From assembly GCA_001931905.2 (NCBI GenBank), contig MSJI02000496.1:1-39484 (forward strand): a stretch of 39,484 bases of DNA. The letters are read 5' to 3'. Source of the DNA: Cladosporium sp. IMV 00045 (Eukaryota; Ascomycota; Dothideomycetes; Cladosporiales; Cladosporiaceae). Shown one piece after another: positions 1 to 10,237 of this stretch. The stretch's first letter is position 1; each line of letters starts with the position of its first letter. The position numbers were made by a program, and so were the translations under genes. The notes beneath the pieces are model-generated. The model was given only the letters and a program-made list of their open reading frames with translations. It searched no databases and was not told the DNA's origin.

Positions 1-1265
1 AGTTGGTTGTGATGTATGTGAATTGCAAGTATACTGAGATTCAGATTGATCAAAGAAACTAGAAAGAGTGATGGATTTACCAAACTAGTGACTCTAGTGT
101 TGCTAAATCGTTCCAGCTATCAACTCATAGAGGAATCGTCGATGGACTTCTGTCAAAAAGCCACGCTAGATTATTCCATGAGAAAACAAAAGTTCAACTT
201 TTGTGAGCATTGATTTGATGCACTCACCAGGTGTTTTATTAAATTCACTCAGTTACCATGAGAATGTCAGAATAATGATCATTTGGTGATCATTAAACAA
301 TTATTGTCTCCTGCCAAATAATGTCACTGATTGGAAACTCTCTAATGTTACCTAGGGAAACAGTTCACAGGCTATCCTATGCAAGCATGACTGTATATCC
401 TGTGAGAAGTATCACATCATCCCAGTGCACAATCAAAGCTACTGCGAGTGAACTGCTCCCTAGTCAGTGATTTAGAAATTATAAGCTAGCAGTTGTAACT
501 CATCTAGCAGATCTTTTGCAAATGAGGTTATGAGTGATTGTTCCTTCAAGCTTAATTGAATCAGAGTCTGTATTGTTAAGTTAACAACTTGACTGAATTC
601 AATTGAAATTCTAGACACATAGACCCAAATGTTTACAATAGCCATTGAACAATCAGTTTGAGCAGCAAGTGATGACTTGGTATTGCAACATGATGAGAAA
701 GTGTTAGGCTCTTTTCATTTGAATAATTTGTGACTCCCTTAATTGTACCCCAGCGACTTGTTTTTGATATTGACTGGGTTAGCTTGATTTTGGACTAATT
801 AACTTGGTTTTTACTCTATTGGACTTCGAAATTATCAAACATGAGCAATGCAGTAGTTACAAGTTGTGCTGCCACTTGCCTAATGTTATATAGCTGCATA
901 CTGACCAAGTAAAGCTCTGATAAACTGAGAGTTATCAACATGAACTCAGCAAAGACTGCTATAATCAGTAACTTACTCTCCAGTCCAGCAGAGATTGTGT
1001 CTAGACTAGACTCCATTGATTGTCTTAGCTCATGATGTTTAGGCTCTCCATCAATTAGACATGATAATTTTTTTTCAAAGAGGTTGTTCAATTTGATGGC
1101 ATTGGTAATGTTAGAAACCTAACTCATGTGCAAAGAACAAGTGATCAACATTCCAAAGTCATCACAGTCATTCAGTCAATGCAATACAAGATGATCCAAT
1201 GTCTTTCAGTAATGTCCGTCTTCTTGTTTGTCGATCCTAGAAGTCAGGACAAAGTTTTGTGCTGT
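1..1265. other. AT-rich, CpG-poor stretch without a credible gene
   Basis: No ORF here resembles a known protein. The only sizeable frame (816-1091, minus, 91 codons, hydrophobic middle) has no recognisable motif and no neighbouring exon. The base pattern differs from the adjoining transposons: CpA and TpG are common and CpG is scarce, whereas the repeat starting near 1266 has almost no CpA/TpG. The switch is sharp at about 1262-1270 and marks the left edge of the pogo remnant, which lacks its left terminal repeat. Confidence 0.6.
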
Positions 1266-1859
1266 AATATGGCTTACGAGAGGTAGCAGGCCTTATCTAT
1301 ACCCGAAGAATATAAACTCGTACGCTGGATTAGACGACTCGTAAGCCTCGGGAACCCGATTACGCTCTCTCTTACGAAAGAATTAGCTTCTAAGATCCGA
1401 CGTACCTATATAACTCCTACGACCCCCGAGAGGCCTACGGAGCCTATAGGTAAACACTAGCTCGATAGGTTTCGCTCTTAGCATCCCGAGATCGCTACGA
1501 TTACGTCGCGATTAACTTACTCGAAGCGTCTCATTTCAAAGGGACGTCGCGTAATCGTATAGGCTCCTTTTTTGATTAGCTTACTACCCTCTATAGGACC
1601 TATTCGTACGACTCTAGATTAATCTAGAACTTTAACGAGACCGGGTACGCGCTAGGTACGTCGCAGTCTACGAAAGTCCTTATTATAAAAGAAGATAAGA
1701 TGAAATTTAAGAAGGTACCTAGATAGTAAGAATAGATAACTGCAATCGAGTGCGTAGGGGCCTTAGGAAGGGCTTTACTACCTCTAATTATCTATAAGAG
1801 TCAGAATATGAATTTGTCGTAGATACCCCCCGAAGAGCGATTAAATTAGCGATATACGA

Positions 1860-2030
1860 TGTCACGGGTAAGCGACGTATACACGGAAGCTTAATATGGT
1901 ATTCAATAAGTTCGATATAGGATAGAAGGTCTTCTCTATCTAAGTCCGCTTAAAAGGGTGTAGAGTGCCAAGGCTATTCTCCTAAGGCGCAGTATTGTCT
2001 GCGCTTACCTCCTAAGGCTCGTCCTTTATA
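1860..2030 (-). repeat. 3' LTR of the gypsy element
   Basis: 171 bp; reads TGTCAC...TTTATA on the + strand, the last bases being a C-to-T change of the canonical TTTACA end seen in the other two copies. Flanked on the left by TACGA, matching the TACGA after the other LTR. It differs from 8629-8799 and 12724-12894 largely by transitions. Confidence 0.93.
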
Positions 2031-2050
2031 TTACCTCCTACCCCCTCTTC
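2031..2050 (-). other. Polypurine tract of the gypsy element
   Basis: Immediately inside the 3' LTR. The minus strand reads GAAGAGGGGGTAGGAGGTAA, nearly all purine, which is the expected primer site for plus-strand DNA synthesis and fixes the element's orientation. Confidence 0.85.
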
Positions 2051-3690
2051 GTCTGTGTTTACGCTATTTATCGATAGGGTCCAGTATAAATTCTTTAGGG
2101 GCCGCCCTTATCTGTCTCTGTCTCGCTAGTAAGACTCTTAGTCTTTTTTTTTTTTTTTTTTTTTTTTTTGGTATTTCTAAGCGAAAACTCGCGGATACCG
2201 CTATTTCTACGTTAAGGGGCAGAGGTCCTCCTTAGTATTAGAGGACTTCTTCCCCTTCTTCGGTATTAAGACTAGAGTAGATTCGATTATTTCCCTTTTT
2301 TTTAACTATAGCAGTCTTACCGCTATTTATATGCTTCCGGCGTTCGTATAATAATAGTACTAAGCCGGCAACTCGTTCTTATAGGATAGGTTCTGCTTCT
2401 AAACGCGCAGAATCCGCCTCGTTCTTATCTCGAAGCTATCTTATGCTCCTATTATAAGCTACTATTATTACTCGTTCTAACGAGCTTTAGTTACTATTAT
2501 CGTTTACTTCCGGCGTACTACTCCTGCTTTAGTAGGCTCGTAATCCAGTTCTTTATTATTATGAATAATAGGCTCGTAATAGTAGCTTACTATTATTCGC
2601 TATTTATTATTCGTTAGTAGGTTACTAGTAAGTAAAAGCCTTCTTCTATATTCTTTCTCCTCTTTCTCTTCTTCCCTCTTATAACTAATAGTAGTAGTAA
2701 TAGCATTAGTAATAGTAATAGTAATATCATTATGGCTAATATAAGTATCCCTTTCTTTATTCTATAGGAAGTATCTAGCGGGTTCCGAAGGGTACTAATA
2801 GGAGATAGCCTATCTACTATATCGGTTATACTATCTCTAGTATTAATTGCTAGGACTAGGCTATAAGTGTTTCCCAGATCTTTTCCTTCGGAGTACTAAC
2901 ATTTTTATAGTCCTCCTACTCCTCTACCTACTAGGCGTGTGCTACTACTCGTAAGAATTATAAGAACCTATAAGTTTCCCTCGGACTCTATTCGAAAAGC
3001 GTCGCTAACTATTCCTTTTAGTCCTTAAATAGCTTATATTGCCTACGCTATGTAGACCTGCGCTACTAACGCTACTATATAAGACTCTCGCTCTAGTTCT
3101 ATTCATTTTTCGTCGGCTAACATGCATTTTATAGCGCTAACGCTTATATAGACCTAAAGAAGGTCCTTAAGGCTTATAAGGCCTTAAAGCTACTATAGGC
3201 TTCTAGTTTATTATCTAGGTAAGATTGAATTCTATCGTTCTCTACTTATTTTCTATTGCTAACCAGCTTCTTAGGAGTGTCGCTAGCAAGGTAACTATTT
3301 CGGTAGTTAATATCGTCGCTTAGTAGGACTAGCTATAAGTATATCCTTATCTCTATATTGTTTTAGTCGCTAATAGTATTATATAGTCCAGGTCCTATTC
3401 CGCTAGCGTTTATTCTAGGTAGCCGTTATCATAATTAGTTTTTAAAGTCTTTTAGTATCTAGTATCTAGGGTATAGTATCTAGTGTTTTTATAGTAGGGG
3501 CTACTATTTTTAAAATGAAAATATTCTTCCTACGCCTTAATTATCCTAATGCTTCCCCTATATTCTATAACGCCTAATTCCGAAGCATCCTACTATTAAC
3601 CTATCCTTTCTTTTACGCTTTTCCTCTTATCCTATACTTCTCTTAGCCTGTCGTAGTAGCGGGCGTCGCTATATCTAGTCTTAAACTCGT
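2051..3690 (-). other. Unassigned 1.6 kb between chromodomain and 3' LTR
   Basis: This internal stretch of the gypsy element lies downstream of the chromodomain and is long for a 3' untranslated region. It contains a run of 26 T (2144-2169; A26 in element sense) and a trinucleotide-like TAGTAA/TAATAG tract around 2690-2740. Minus-strand reading around 3190-3270 gives a short coding-like run before stops, but frame cannot be followed with confidence through the RIP damage. It could be a degraded extra ORF, a captured sequence or a nested remnant; I do not recognise a product. Confidence 0.4.
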
Positions 3691-3699
3691 CTATAGCCC

Positions 3700-6600
3700 T
3701 ATTATCTACTAGGTTCTCTAAGGGTTCCTACGTCGGCTCGTAGTAGCCGGTCTATTTTACTAGGACTTCTCTTTTTTGTTCTTTCTTTCTCTTAGACCTT
3801 ACGTATAGGATCTCTTTAACGTAGTACTCTTTATACGAGTCTATTAGTAAGGGCTCTAGGTAACTATTATCGGACTCTTATTCTAGTAGCCTATCCTCGC
3901 TCGCTAGCTAGAGAAGGTTAGTATAGAAAACCAGGTGAATATTACTTAGTATCCTAGATAATCTAATAGAGACTAGGGATAAGACGTTAGATACTATATA
4001 CTTAGCATATCTAGCGTTAAGACTCTTTTTAGGGTAGTTAGTCTTATAGTTTCTTAAATCTAGCTAAACTTTATTACCCTTCTAGTAGATTAGTGCTAGA
4101 GTCTAGTTCTTATTTACGCTTTCTTCTTATTCTTAAGCTATTACTACTATACTAGCTTCGTAAAAGTTAGAGACCTTTTTTATCCTTTCTATAAATAGCT
4201 TCGCTTACGTAGTAGTAGCTAGCTTCCTATTTTCTATAGGCTCTAGTTTTAAGCTTATAGGTAATAGTACTTCGAATCCATAGGTTACGAAGAATAGGCT
4301 CATTCCTAAGCCTAAGTGATAACGTCTATTTAACGCTAGTTATGCTATAGGAAGCCATTTTTTCTAGTTAGACTACTCTTAGTTAATATAGTTCCTTAGG
4401 TATACCTAGACCTCCTAGTTAATTCTCTTAGGTCCTCTATCTATTTATAGATAGTATCTAGAGCTAAGTCTCTATTCTACGCCTATTAGTCTATAGAACT
4501 CCTTCTAGAAGGTACTCGTCTAGTTTATTCCCTTATCGCTCGTAATAGTATAGGGTATTCTATGGTTTTTCGCCTAGTATTCTATAAACTTTTTAGCGTA
4601 CTCCTTAGCTTTTATACTAGGTATTGGTTCTAGAACGACCTATTTACTTAGCCTATCTTTAATAACCTAGAGATAGTAGTTGCTTTTAGAATCTAGGAGA
4701 TTAGTTATAAAATCTATAGATATCTCCTAAAAGAATTAATTAGGGACTAGTAAAGGCCTTAGGAGTCTATATTTATATTCTCTCTAGACTTTATTTCTGC
4801 TATAGTAATTATAGTTTCTTAGGAACTACTATACGTACCTTAACTATAATAGCTAGTAGAAGTCGCGGGCTACGATAGCGGTAGTAGAGTCCCGTCCTAG
4901 ATAACTATAGACTAGGGAATCATAAACAGACTAGATAATTTTTGTCTATAGTATATCCTTCTATCTAGTCTTATCTTCTATACTATTATAGTTAGTCTCT
5001 AAGGTATTAGGGGCTCCTAGCACCTAAAGTTTCCTATAGTACTATAGGTTCCTATTCTAGTCTACGCTATAGTCGCCTATTTATACTTTTACTCTTACTA
5101 CGCTTAGAAATAAGTAGGAACTAGCCTTTACTACTTAGTATATAGCTTAATAAGTCTTATTTATTAGTACGGTATCTAACTATAGCTCGTTTAGTTCGTT
5201 ATCCTAAAAAGGGCTGCGTAGGTCTATTTATTATTAGTCGGGCCTATAGTTAAGCTAGGTAGCTAATAGTTCTACTAACGTAGTAGCTACTACTACCTTC
5301 CTCTTACTCTAGGAGTCTAGCTAATCTAGTATAGACTCTAGTAGTAGGAATCTCCTAAACCGTAATAACTTATTATTACTCCTAAGTATATCCTACTCTC
5401 TCCTAGATAGTATATCTAGTATTACTGCTTCGGCCTCTAGTCGATATACTAAGGAGAACTGAAATTTTATTAAGACTTTATACTACCGGATTTGTCTCTC
5501 TAAGAGTTACTATTTAACCATAAAATACTTAAGGTTTTTATAGTCTATCTAAATTATAAAGGGACTATACGCTTTAAGTTCGGAGGCCTAGAACTTTAAG
5601 TAGTAGATAATCGCTAGTATTTCTTTATCGTAGATATCGTAGTTAATCTTAGCCTTATTTAATTTCTACGCGAAGAAGCCTATAGAGCGCTAGACTCTAT
5701 TCTTTTCTTATATAAGAGCGCCCCCTAGAGTAAACCTACTATAGTCGGTCTTAAGGAAAGTAGGAAGTATTAGATCCTACTCTAAAAGGACTAGAGCCTA
5801 GTAGAATTTATCTCGTAGGTTTTTAAATGCTTTGTCTTCTAGTTTTCCCTAGGAAAATGTTACTCCCTTACTAGTAAGCGCTATTAAAAGAGTAGTAGTC
5901 TTCGAGTAGTATAGGATAAATATCTAGTAGTAGTTAGCGAACCCGAGGAATTGTCTTACTTCTTTCTACGTCTAGGGAGCCTTCTAATTCTATACTACTT
6001 CTACTTTCTCTAAGTCGGGACCTACTCCTTTTCTATTAGTATATACTATAAACCCTAGGTACTTAATTTCCTTCTAGGTAAACTCGCTCTTCTTAGGATC
6101 TAAGAATAGGCTTCTATCCTAAAGCTTATAGAGTACGGTTCTTACTTTATAGAAGTAATCCTCTTTCGAGCTATTCGAGTAGATAATAATGTCGTCTATA
6201 TAGGCTAAGACGAAATCGTCTAAGTATTCCTATAGTAAAGTATTAATATACTATTAGAAAGTCGCTAGGGCCCTAGATAGACTAAACGGATATACGAGCT
6301 ATTCGAAAGATCTAAACCTCGTCCGAAAGGCAGTCTTATATTTATAGCCTATAGCTATTCGAATCTAGTAGAATGTAGATACTACGTCTACCTTAGTAAG
6401 CTAGTAGGCTCTCATGAGATTTCGTAAGGTCTCTAGTATAAGCGGTAGTAGGTACTAATCCTACTTTATAATCGCGTTTAAGGTATAGTAGTTATAGTAG
6501 AACTAGAGTCCTCTGCTAGGTTTCTGAATAAAAAGGATAGGTACTATAGCTTCTAATATAGAGGGCCTAATAAACCCTTTTAATCCTAGGTTATCTAGTA

Positions 6601-8600
6601 TTTTCCTAAAGACTAGTAGCTCCTCTTTTAATATGCTATATAAAGGGCCCTAGGGCAAAGATAGTAGGGATCTATCTAGTTATAGGCGAAGTTCGACTCT
6701 ATAGTCTATCCCTACCCCTCTATATAGTACTAGCTTTTTAGCCTCCTATAGGTTAAATAATAGAGCTATATTCTAAATCTCTAGAGGTAGCTTTTTTTTA
6801 AGCTCCTCTATTATTAGGTACTCTCTCGACTTTAGAGCCTTTACGATATCTATCGATATTAACGCTATTACTATTATAAAGCTCTTACGGTCTTTCTTAC
6901 TAAGGTAGTTTTACCTCTTTAGTACCTATTGCTCTACTCTTCTATAGTAGAACTACTACTTTTCTAGTATAGTCCTAACTTTATTATACGCTTTCTAGGA
7001 GTTACCTAGGATTAGTAGGAAGGCTAAGTCGGGTATAACGTATACGTAGACTTTCTATTAGAATCCTTTAATTTCCATATTAAAGGCGACTACTCTTATA
7101 ATACTCGAGCCTTATATAGCTAAGGATGCTCCTTTTACTTCTCTAGTTTCGAGGCTAATAAAGCTTAGTCTAAGACCTTCTACGAGGTCTCTATTAATTG
7201 TAGCGTAGCATTAATATCCTTTATCGATAAGAGCTAAAGTTCTAAAGTTATTTTAAATAGTTACGTCTATATATACTAGGTTTCTGTTTATAACTCTACT
7301 AACTTTATCCTAATCTTTTACTAATACTTCTTATACTCTCTACTCTCGACTTTAAGGGAGAGTTATTCTTTTCCCGAGCTAGAAGCTATAGACTCCGAGT
7401 TATCGTTATCGCTCTTAAGTAGGGGCTTCGTCTTTACTACGTTAATTCTGGTGCTTTATACTATAGGCGCGTAGGGGTAGTCGTAGATATAGTATCTAGA
7501 CCCTCTATAGTAGAAGTAGAGACTTTCCTTTCGACGTCTATCCCTTTCTATCGCATCTACCTATTTAGCTTTTCGTTTCCTATTTGTTTTCTAATAGCTT
7601 CTTCGGCCCTTTTAGCGGTTTGCGCCTATATGCGTTAGGGCTATAATCGTATCCCTATCGGTATCTAACCTAGTTATTATAGTACTATAATAGGAATGTG
7701 TAGTTACTATTATAGTTCTTTTAGAGTCCTTACTCTTTTTTCTTAGCTATCTCTTATAGGCGGCCTTAAACTAATTAGTCGTCTCGAGGTTTATTATAAT
7801 CTGTTCTACTTCTTCGGAGAATATATAGTAGTCTATCGTCTTTAGTACGGCTACTATATAGATCTTTGCGGCGTTCGAGAACGTATTCTTAAGGTAGCTA
7901 ATCTTCGTAGCGTAATTCTAGCTCTCCCTACTAGCGCTTAGTAGGAGTCTATCGAATTCTAGTTAGTATTCGTGCTATAGCTAACTAGCAGCGTGCTATA
8001 AATAAGTAAGTCTCTCTAGGGCTTTTGCCTACTTATTACTATCTATAAAGATGTCTTCGAGTTACGCGAAAAAAGCTTTAGGGTCTTTACTATAAGTAGC
8101 GCTTCTCTTCTCCTAGAAGTATCTTATATAGGACCGCTCTCGTATTAGCAGAGTACTATAAACAATATCCTAGTAGTACTCGATAGGAAGCGTTAGTTTT
8201 ATCGCAGAGCGCACTCGGTATAAGCTTTAGAGCCTTAGGAGGTAGTCTCGGAAGGTTTCTATTTATCTATCCTACGTAGGTAGCTTCTACTCGCAAGGCC
8301 CTAACACTTCTTCCCCGGATTCTATTAGTGATCTCGCAGAAAGCGTCTCTATTAGGGTCTTTACTAGCTCGCTTATAGACGGTTTACTAGGGGCGTTAGT
8401 ATTAGGCGCTACTACGTATCGTCCGGATTCCGCCTTATTAAGAGCGGTACGCGTGCTTACTAACTCGTTCTCTATCTATTATTAACGTACGTATATCTCT
8501 TTAAGGATTCGTCGCATATCGACGTTTACTACGTCTCGCTTAGGGCTCCTAGACTCCGATTAGGTCGCTCTAGAGTCTAGCGTGATACCGCTAGAAGCTA
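3700..8600 (-). pseudogene. Degraded gag-pol of the gypsy element
   Basis: Motifs on the minus strand, from high to low coordinate: protease-like TLALIDKG (about 7215-7240); reverse transcriptase active site DDFVLAYIDDIIIYS (6181-6225; YIDD box); RNase H block NYDIYDKEILAIIYYLKF (5590-5643); integrase zinc-finger remnant RNYNYYSRNK (about 4805-4840), where both Cys of the expected CxxC now read Tyr; integrase core EISIDFITNLLDSKS with the first catalytic Asp (about 4680-4725); chromodomain remnant LVK.TGYYEPT.EPLENL (about 3708-3762) with stops at the usual Trp positions. The region 7400-8600 should hold gag but I could not confirm a CCHC knuckle. Stops are of the TGG-to-TAG and CAG-to-TAG kind. 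Non-functional. Confidence 0.88.
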
Positions 8601-8617
8601 GAGCGTTCATATATTCG

Positions 8618-8627
8618 ATCGAACTTA
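8618..8627 (-). other. Putative self-priming primer-binding site
   Basis: Directly inside the 5' LTR the minus strand reads TAAGTTCGAT. It is complementary to ATCGAACTTA in the LTR itself (minus strand, 8676-8685) and does not begin with TGG as tRNA-primed sites do. In Tf1/sushi-type elements the 5' end of the transcript folds back onto such a site. The match is 10 nt, so this is suggestive only. Confidence 0.4.
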
Positions 8628-8628
8628 A

Positions 8629-8799
8629 TGTCACAGGTAAGCGACGTATATACGGAAGCTTAATGTAGTATTTAATAAGTTCGATATAGGACGGAAGGTC
8701 TTCTCTATCTAAGTCCGCTTAAAAGGGTACGGAGTGCTAAGGCTATTCTCCTAAAGCGCGGCATCGTCCGCGCTTACCTCCTAAGGCTCGTCCTTTACA
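8629..8799 (-). repeat. 5' LTR of the gypsy element
   Basis: 171 bp, TGTCAC...TTTACA, followed by the target duplication TACGA (8800-8804). It should contain the element promoter, read on the minus strand. Differences from the solo copy at 12724-12894 are mostly C-to-T or G-to-A, consistent with RIP. Confidence 0.93.
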
Positions 8800-8955
8800 T
8801 ACGACCTCGACTTCCGGATAGATAAGTGATTAGATCGCTTACGAGTAGTTAACTACCCTATTCGACCCTAAAACGAGACGAAATAATAATAAACGACGTC
8901 TCCTACTATTTAACGGCTACGGGAGTTATATTACGGCCCGATTTCTATCTTATTA

Positions 8956-9120
8956 ACGTCATCTACCGGGAAGTCGGCCATACAGGGAAGTCGGCTACTA
9001 GCTAAAATACGCAGGCATTCCAAATTCTACGCAGCCAGGTATCGAAGATACCTAAGGCATGATGAAGTCTACTGCGAGTGGCCGACTTCCCCGTGTAGCC
9101 GACTTCCCCGTGGATAACGT
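8956..9120. mobile_element. 165-bp MITE with pogo-type termini
   Basis: Terminal inverted repeats of about 43 bp (8956-8998 and 9078-9120), flanked by TA on both sides (8954-8955 and 9121-9122). Each terminus carries GGGAAGTCGGC twice, 18 bp apart. The same terminal pattern, ACGTCAT then GGGAAGTCGGCC, ends the surrounding pogo element at 9926-9968, so this looks like a non-autonomous derivative inserted in its own autonomous relative. Its interior still contains CpA and TpG, unlike the gypsy element, in keeping with its small size. The empty site is present at 12701-12702 in the second pogo copy. Confidence 0.85.
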
Positions 9121-9925
9121 TACCTTCGGCATAAAATTAACCCTATCTGCTTACCCCCCTATTCGTCCTATCTATTATAACCTCTCGACGTTACGTATTT
9201 TAGGCCCTTAAAGAGGAACCTCGGGATCTAGATAGATTCGTTATTTTTTACGTCGACTACGCGATTATACCGCTCCGAGTGGGCTACGTACTACTCTATC
9301 GCTAGGAATAGGACCTTCCGGGTCGGTACTATCGAATTAGGCTTTAAATCGACCGGAATATGGCCTATCTTAAGGGATAGACCCCTCCTACGCCTCGGAC
9401 CCCCTCCCTCCCCCCCTCGGACTCCGCCTCCTATTCTCGACGATAGGGGGTTCCCCGACCTTCGTGTCCTTAAGTCCCGGCCTCCCCGGGGTACGGAGCC
9501 TCGTCACGTTCGAGATACGATTGCTCGAGTAACCGATCACTCTTTGATTTCGACTCCTTCGAAGCGATTCATAAAGCGATTATAAGCTGAACTTGAAAAG
9601 TTAAGATCCCGGAATACCCTTCTAGAATACGAGCTTAACGAGACCCGGGGTCGACTCTCGATACGTAGGGAACGTAAGATAGGTAAACGCGTTGCCCTAA
9701 AAGGGAAATACGTCCTTAATACGCAAGAAATCCTCGAAGAAGTCGAAAAAGCCGAAAAAGAGACTTTACGAAAAAAGAAAGGTAAAAGACGTAAATCGCC
9801 TACGCCGAGCCCCGAACTCGAAGACGAGATAGAGCTAGATAGTAAAGACGAGCTCGCTTAATTTCATCTGATTCGGACTATTACTCGTTAAGATATGACT
9901 TTTTGAAATAAAGATAGTTAAATTC

Positions 9926-9968
9926 CTAGCCGACTTTACCGTCTGGCCGACTTCCCAGTTAATGACGT
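9926..9968 (-). repeat. Right terminal inverted repeat of pogo copy 1
   Basis: Reads inward ACGTCATTAACTGGGAAGTC and continues with a second AAGTCGGC repeat. It matches the MITE termini and the terminus of pogo copy 2 ending at 14213. TA follows at 9969-9970. Confidence 0.8.
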
Positions 9969-9970
9969 TA

Positions 9971-10237
9971 CGTTATGATAGTTATGTTGATCTACTAACT
10001 GAGATGTTTCGGAACAGTTGATTTTTGCCATTGATCCCTAATGTGGTCAGAGCTTCTCAGATCTCTCTTATTCCCTGATCGAACTTGCGAATCCGCCGAA
10101 TGTGACTTGTAAACGCACAGCAATCGAAATAACCACGCAGTGCTCAGTACGCCCGTGATTCTGAGTCTCATGGTGATTTAAGCAGAAGACAGTGACATTC
10201 AGTAACTTACAATGTGAAACAGCTAGATTTCCCAGCC
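9971..10237. other. Unique spacer, no gene seen
   Basis: Between the pogo terminus and the start of recognisable similarity to copy B of the duplicated segment. AT-rich, CpA/TpG-containing, without credible ORFs. Confidence 0.5.

Larger units (their letters stand above)
1860..8799 (-). mobile_element. Full-length Ty3/gypsy chromovirus, heavily RIP-mutated
   Basis: A 6,940-bp element with both LTRs (1860-2030 and 8629-8799, 171 bp each), inserted in the pogo transposase with a perfect 5-bp target duplication TACGA (1855-1859 and 8800-8804). It lies in minus orientation: polypurine tract next to the 1860-2030 LTR, putative primer site next to the 8629-8799 LTR. Domain order along the minus strand is gag region, protease, reverse transcriptase, RNase H, integrase, chromodomain, the chromovirus order. 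All frames are broken by stops. CpA and TpG are nearly absent over thousands of bases while TpA is extreme, the standard RIP signature. The uninterrupted target is seen at 13250-13254 in the second pogo copy. Confidence 0.93.
1269..9859 (+). pseudogene. Broken DDE transposase of the pogo/Fot1 type
   Basis: Reads + strand through 1269-1859, 8805-8955 and 9121-9859 with many stops. From about 1290 to 1500 there is a CENP-B/Tc5-type helix-turn-helix (LSIPEEYKLVRWIRR, then LDRFR..HPEIATI). The catalytic core follows: NFNETGYALG at 1628-1657 corresponds to the family N-x-DETG motif with the first Asp changed to Asn (codon 1634-1636, GAC to AAC). LLLFNGYGS at about 8900-8927 is the second catalytic block, also with Asp changed to Asn (8912-8914). 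The LPPYSSY...PLDV block (about 9150-9200) matches the usual LPPHTSH.QPLDVGVF stretch. The C-terminus is lysine-rich with an acidic tail and ends at TAA 9857-9859. There is at least one small frameshift near 1530. It cannot encode an active enzyme. Confidence 0.85.
1266..9968 (+). mobile_element. Pogo/Fot1-like DNA transposon, copy 1 (5' truncated, interrupted twice)
   Basis: Host element made of three pieces: 1266-1859, 8805-8955 and 9121-9968. They join in register once the gypsy insertion (1860-8799) and the MITE (8956-9120) are removed. The right terminal inverted repeat is 9926-9968, reading inward ACGTCATTAACTGGGAAGTC, followed by a TA target dinucleotide (9969-9970), as expected for pogo/Tc1-mariner elements. 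No matching left terminus is present, so the left end is truncated at about 1266. A related element in inverted orientation at 12420-14213 aligns along most of its length. Stop codons and D-to-N changes by G-to-A transition point to RIP damage, although the last 90 codons (9590-9859) remain open. Confidence 0.85.

Noticed and set aside
2144..2169. T26 run as a transcription terminator
   Set aside because: It lies inside a dead retroelement; more likely a poly(A)-derived or slippage tract.
2690..2740. Possible hydrophobic (membrane-like) segment on the minus strand of the gypsy element, hinting at an envelope gene
   Set aside because: The leucine/isoleucine run comes from a TAGTAA-type microsatellite-like tract, and the frame is not continuous with neighbouring coding-like sequence.
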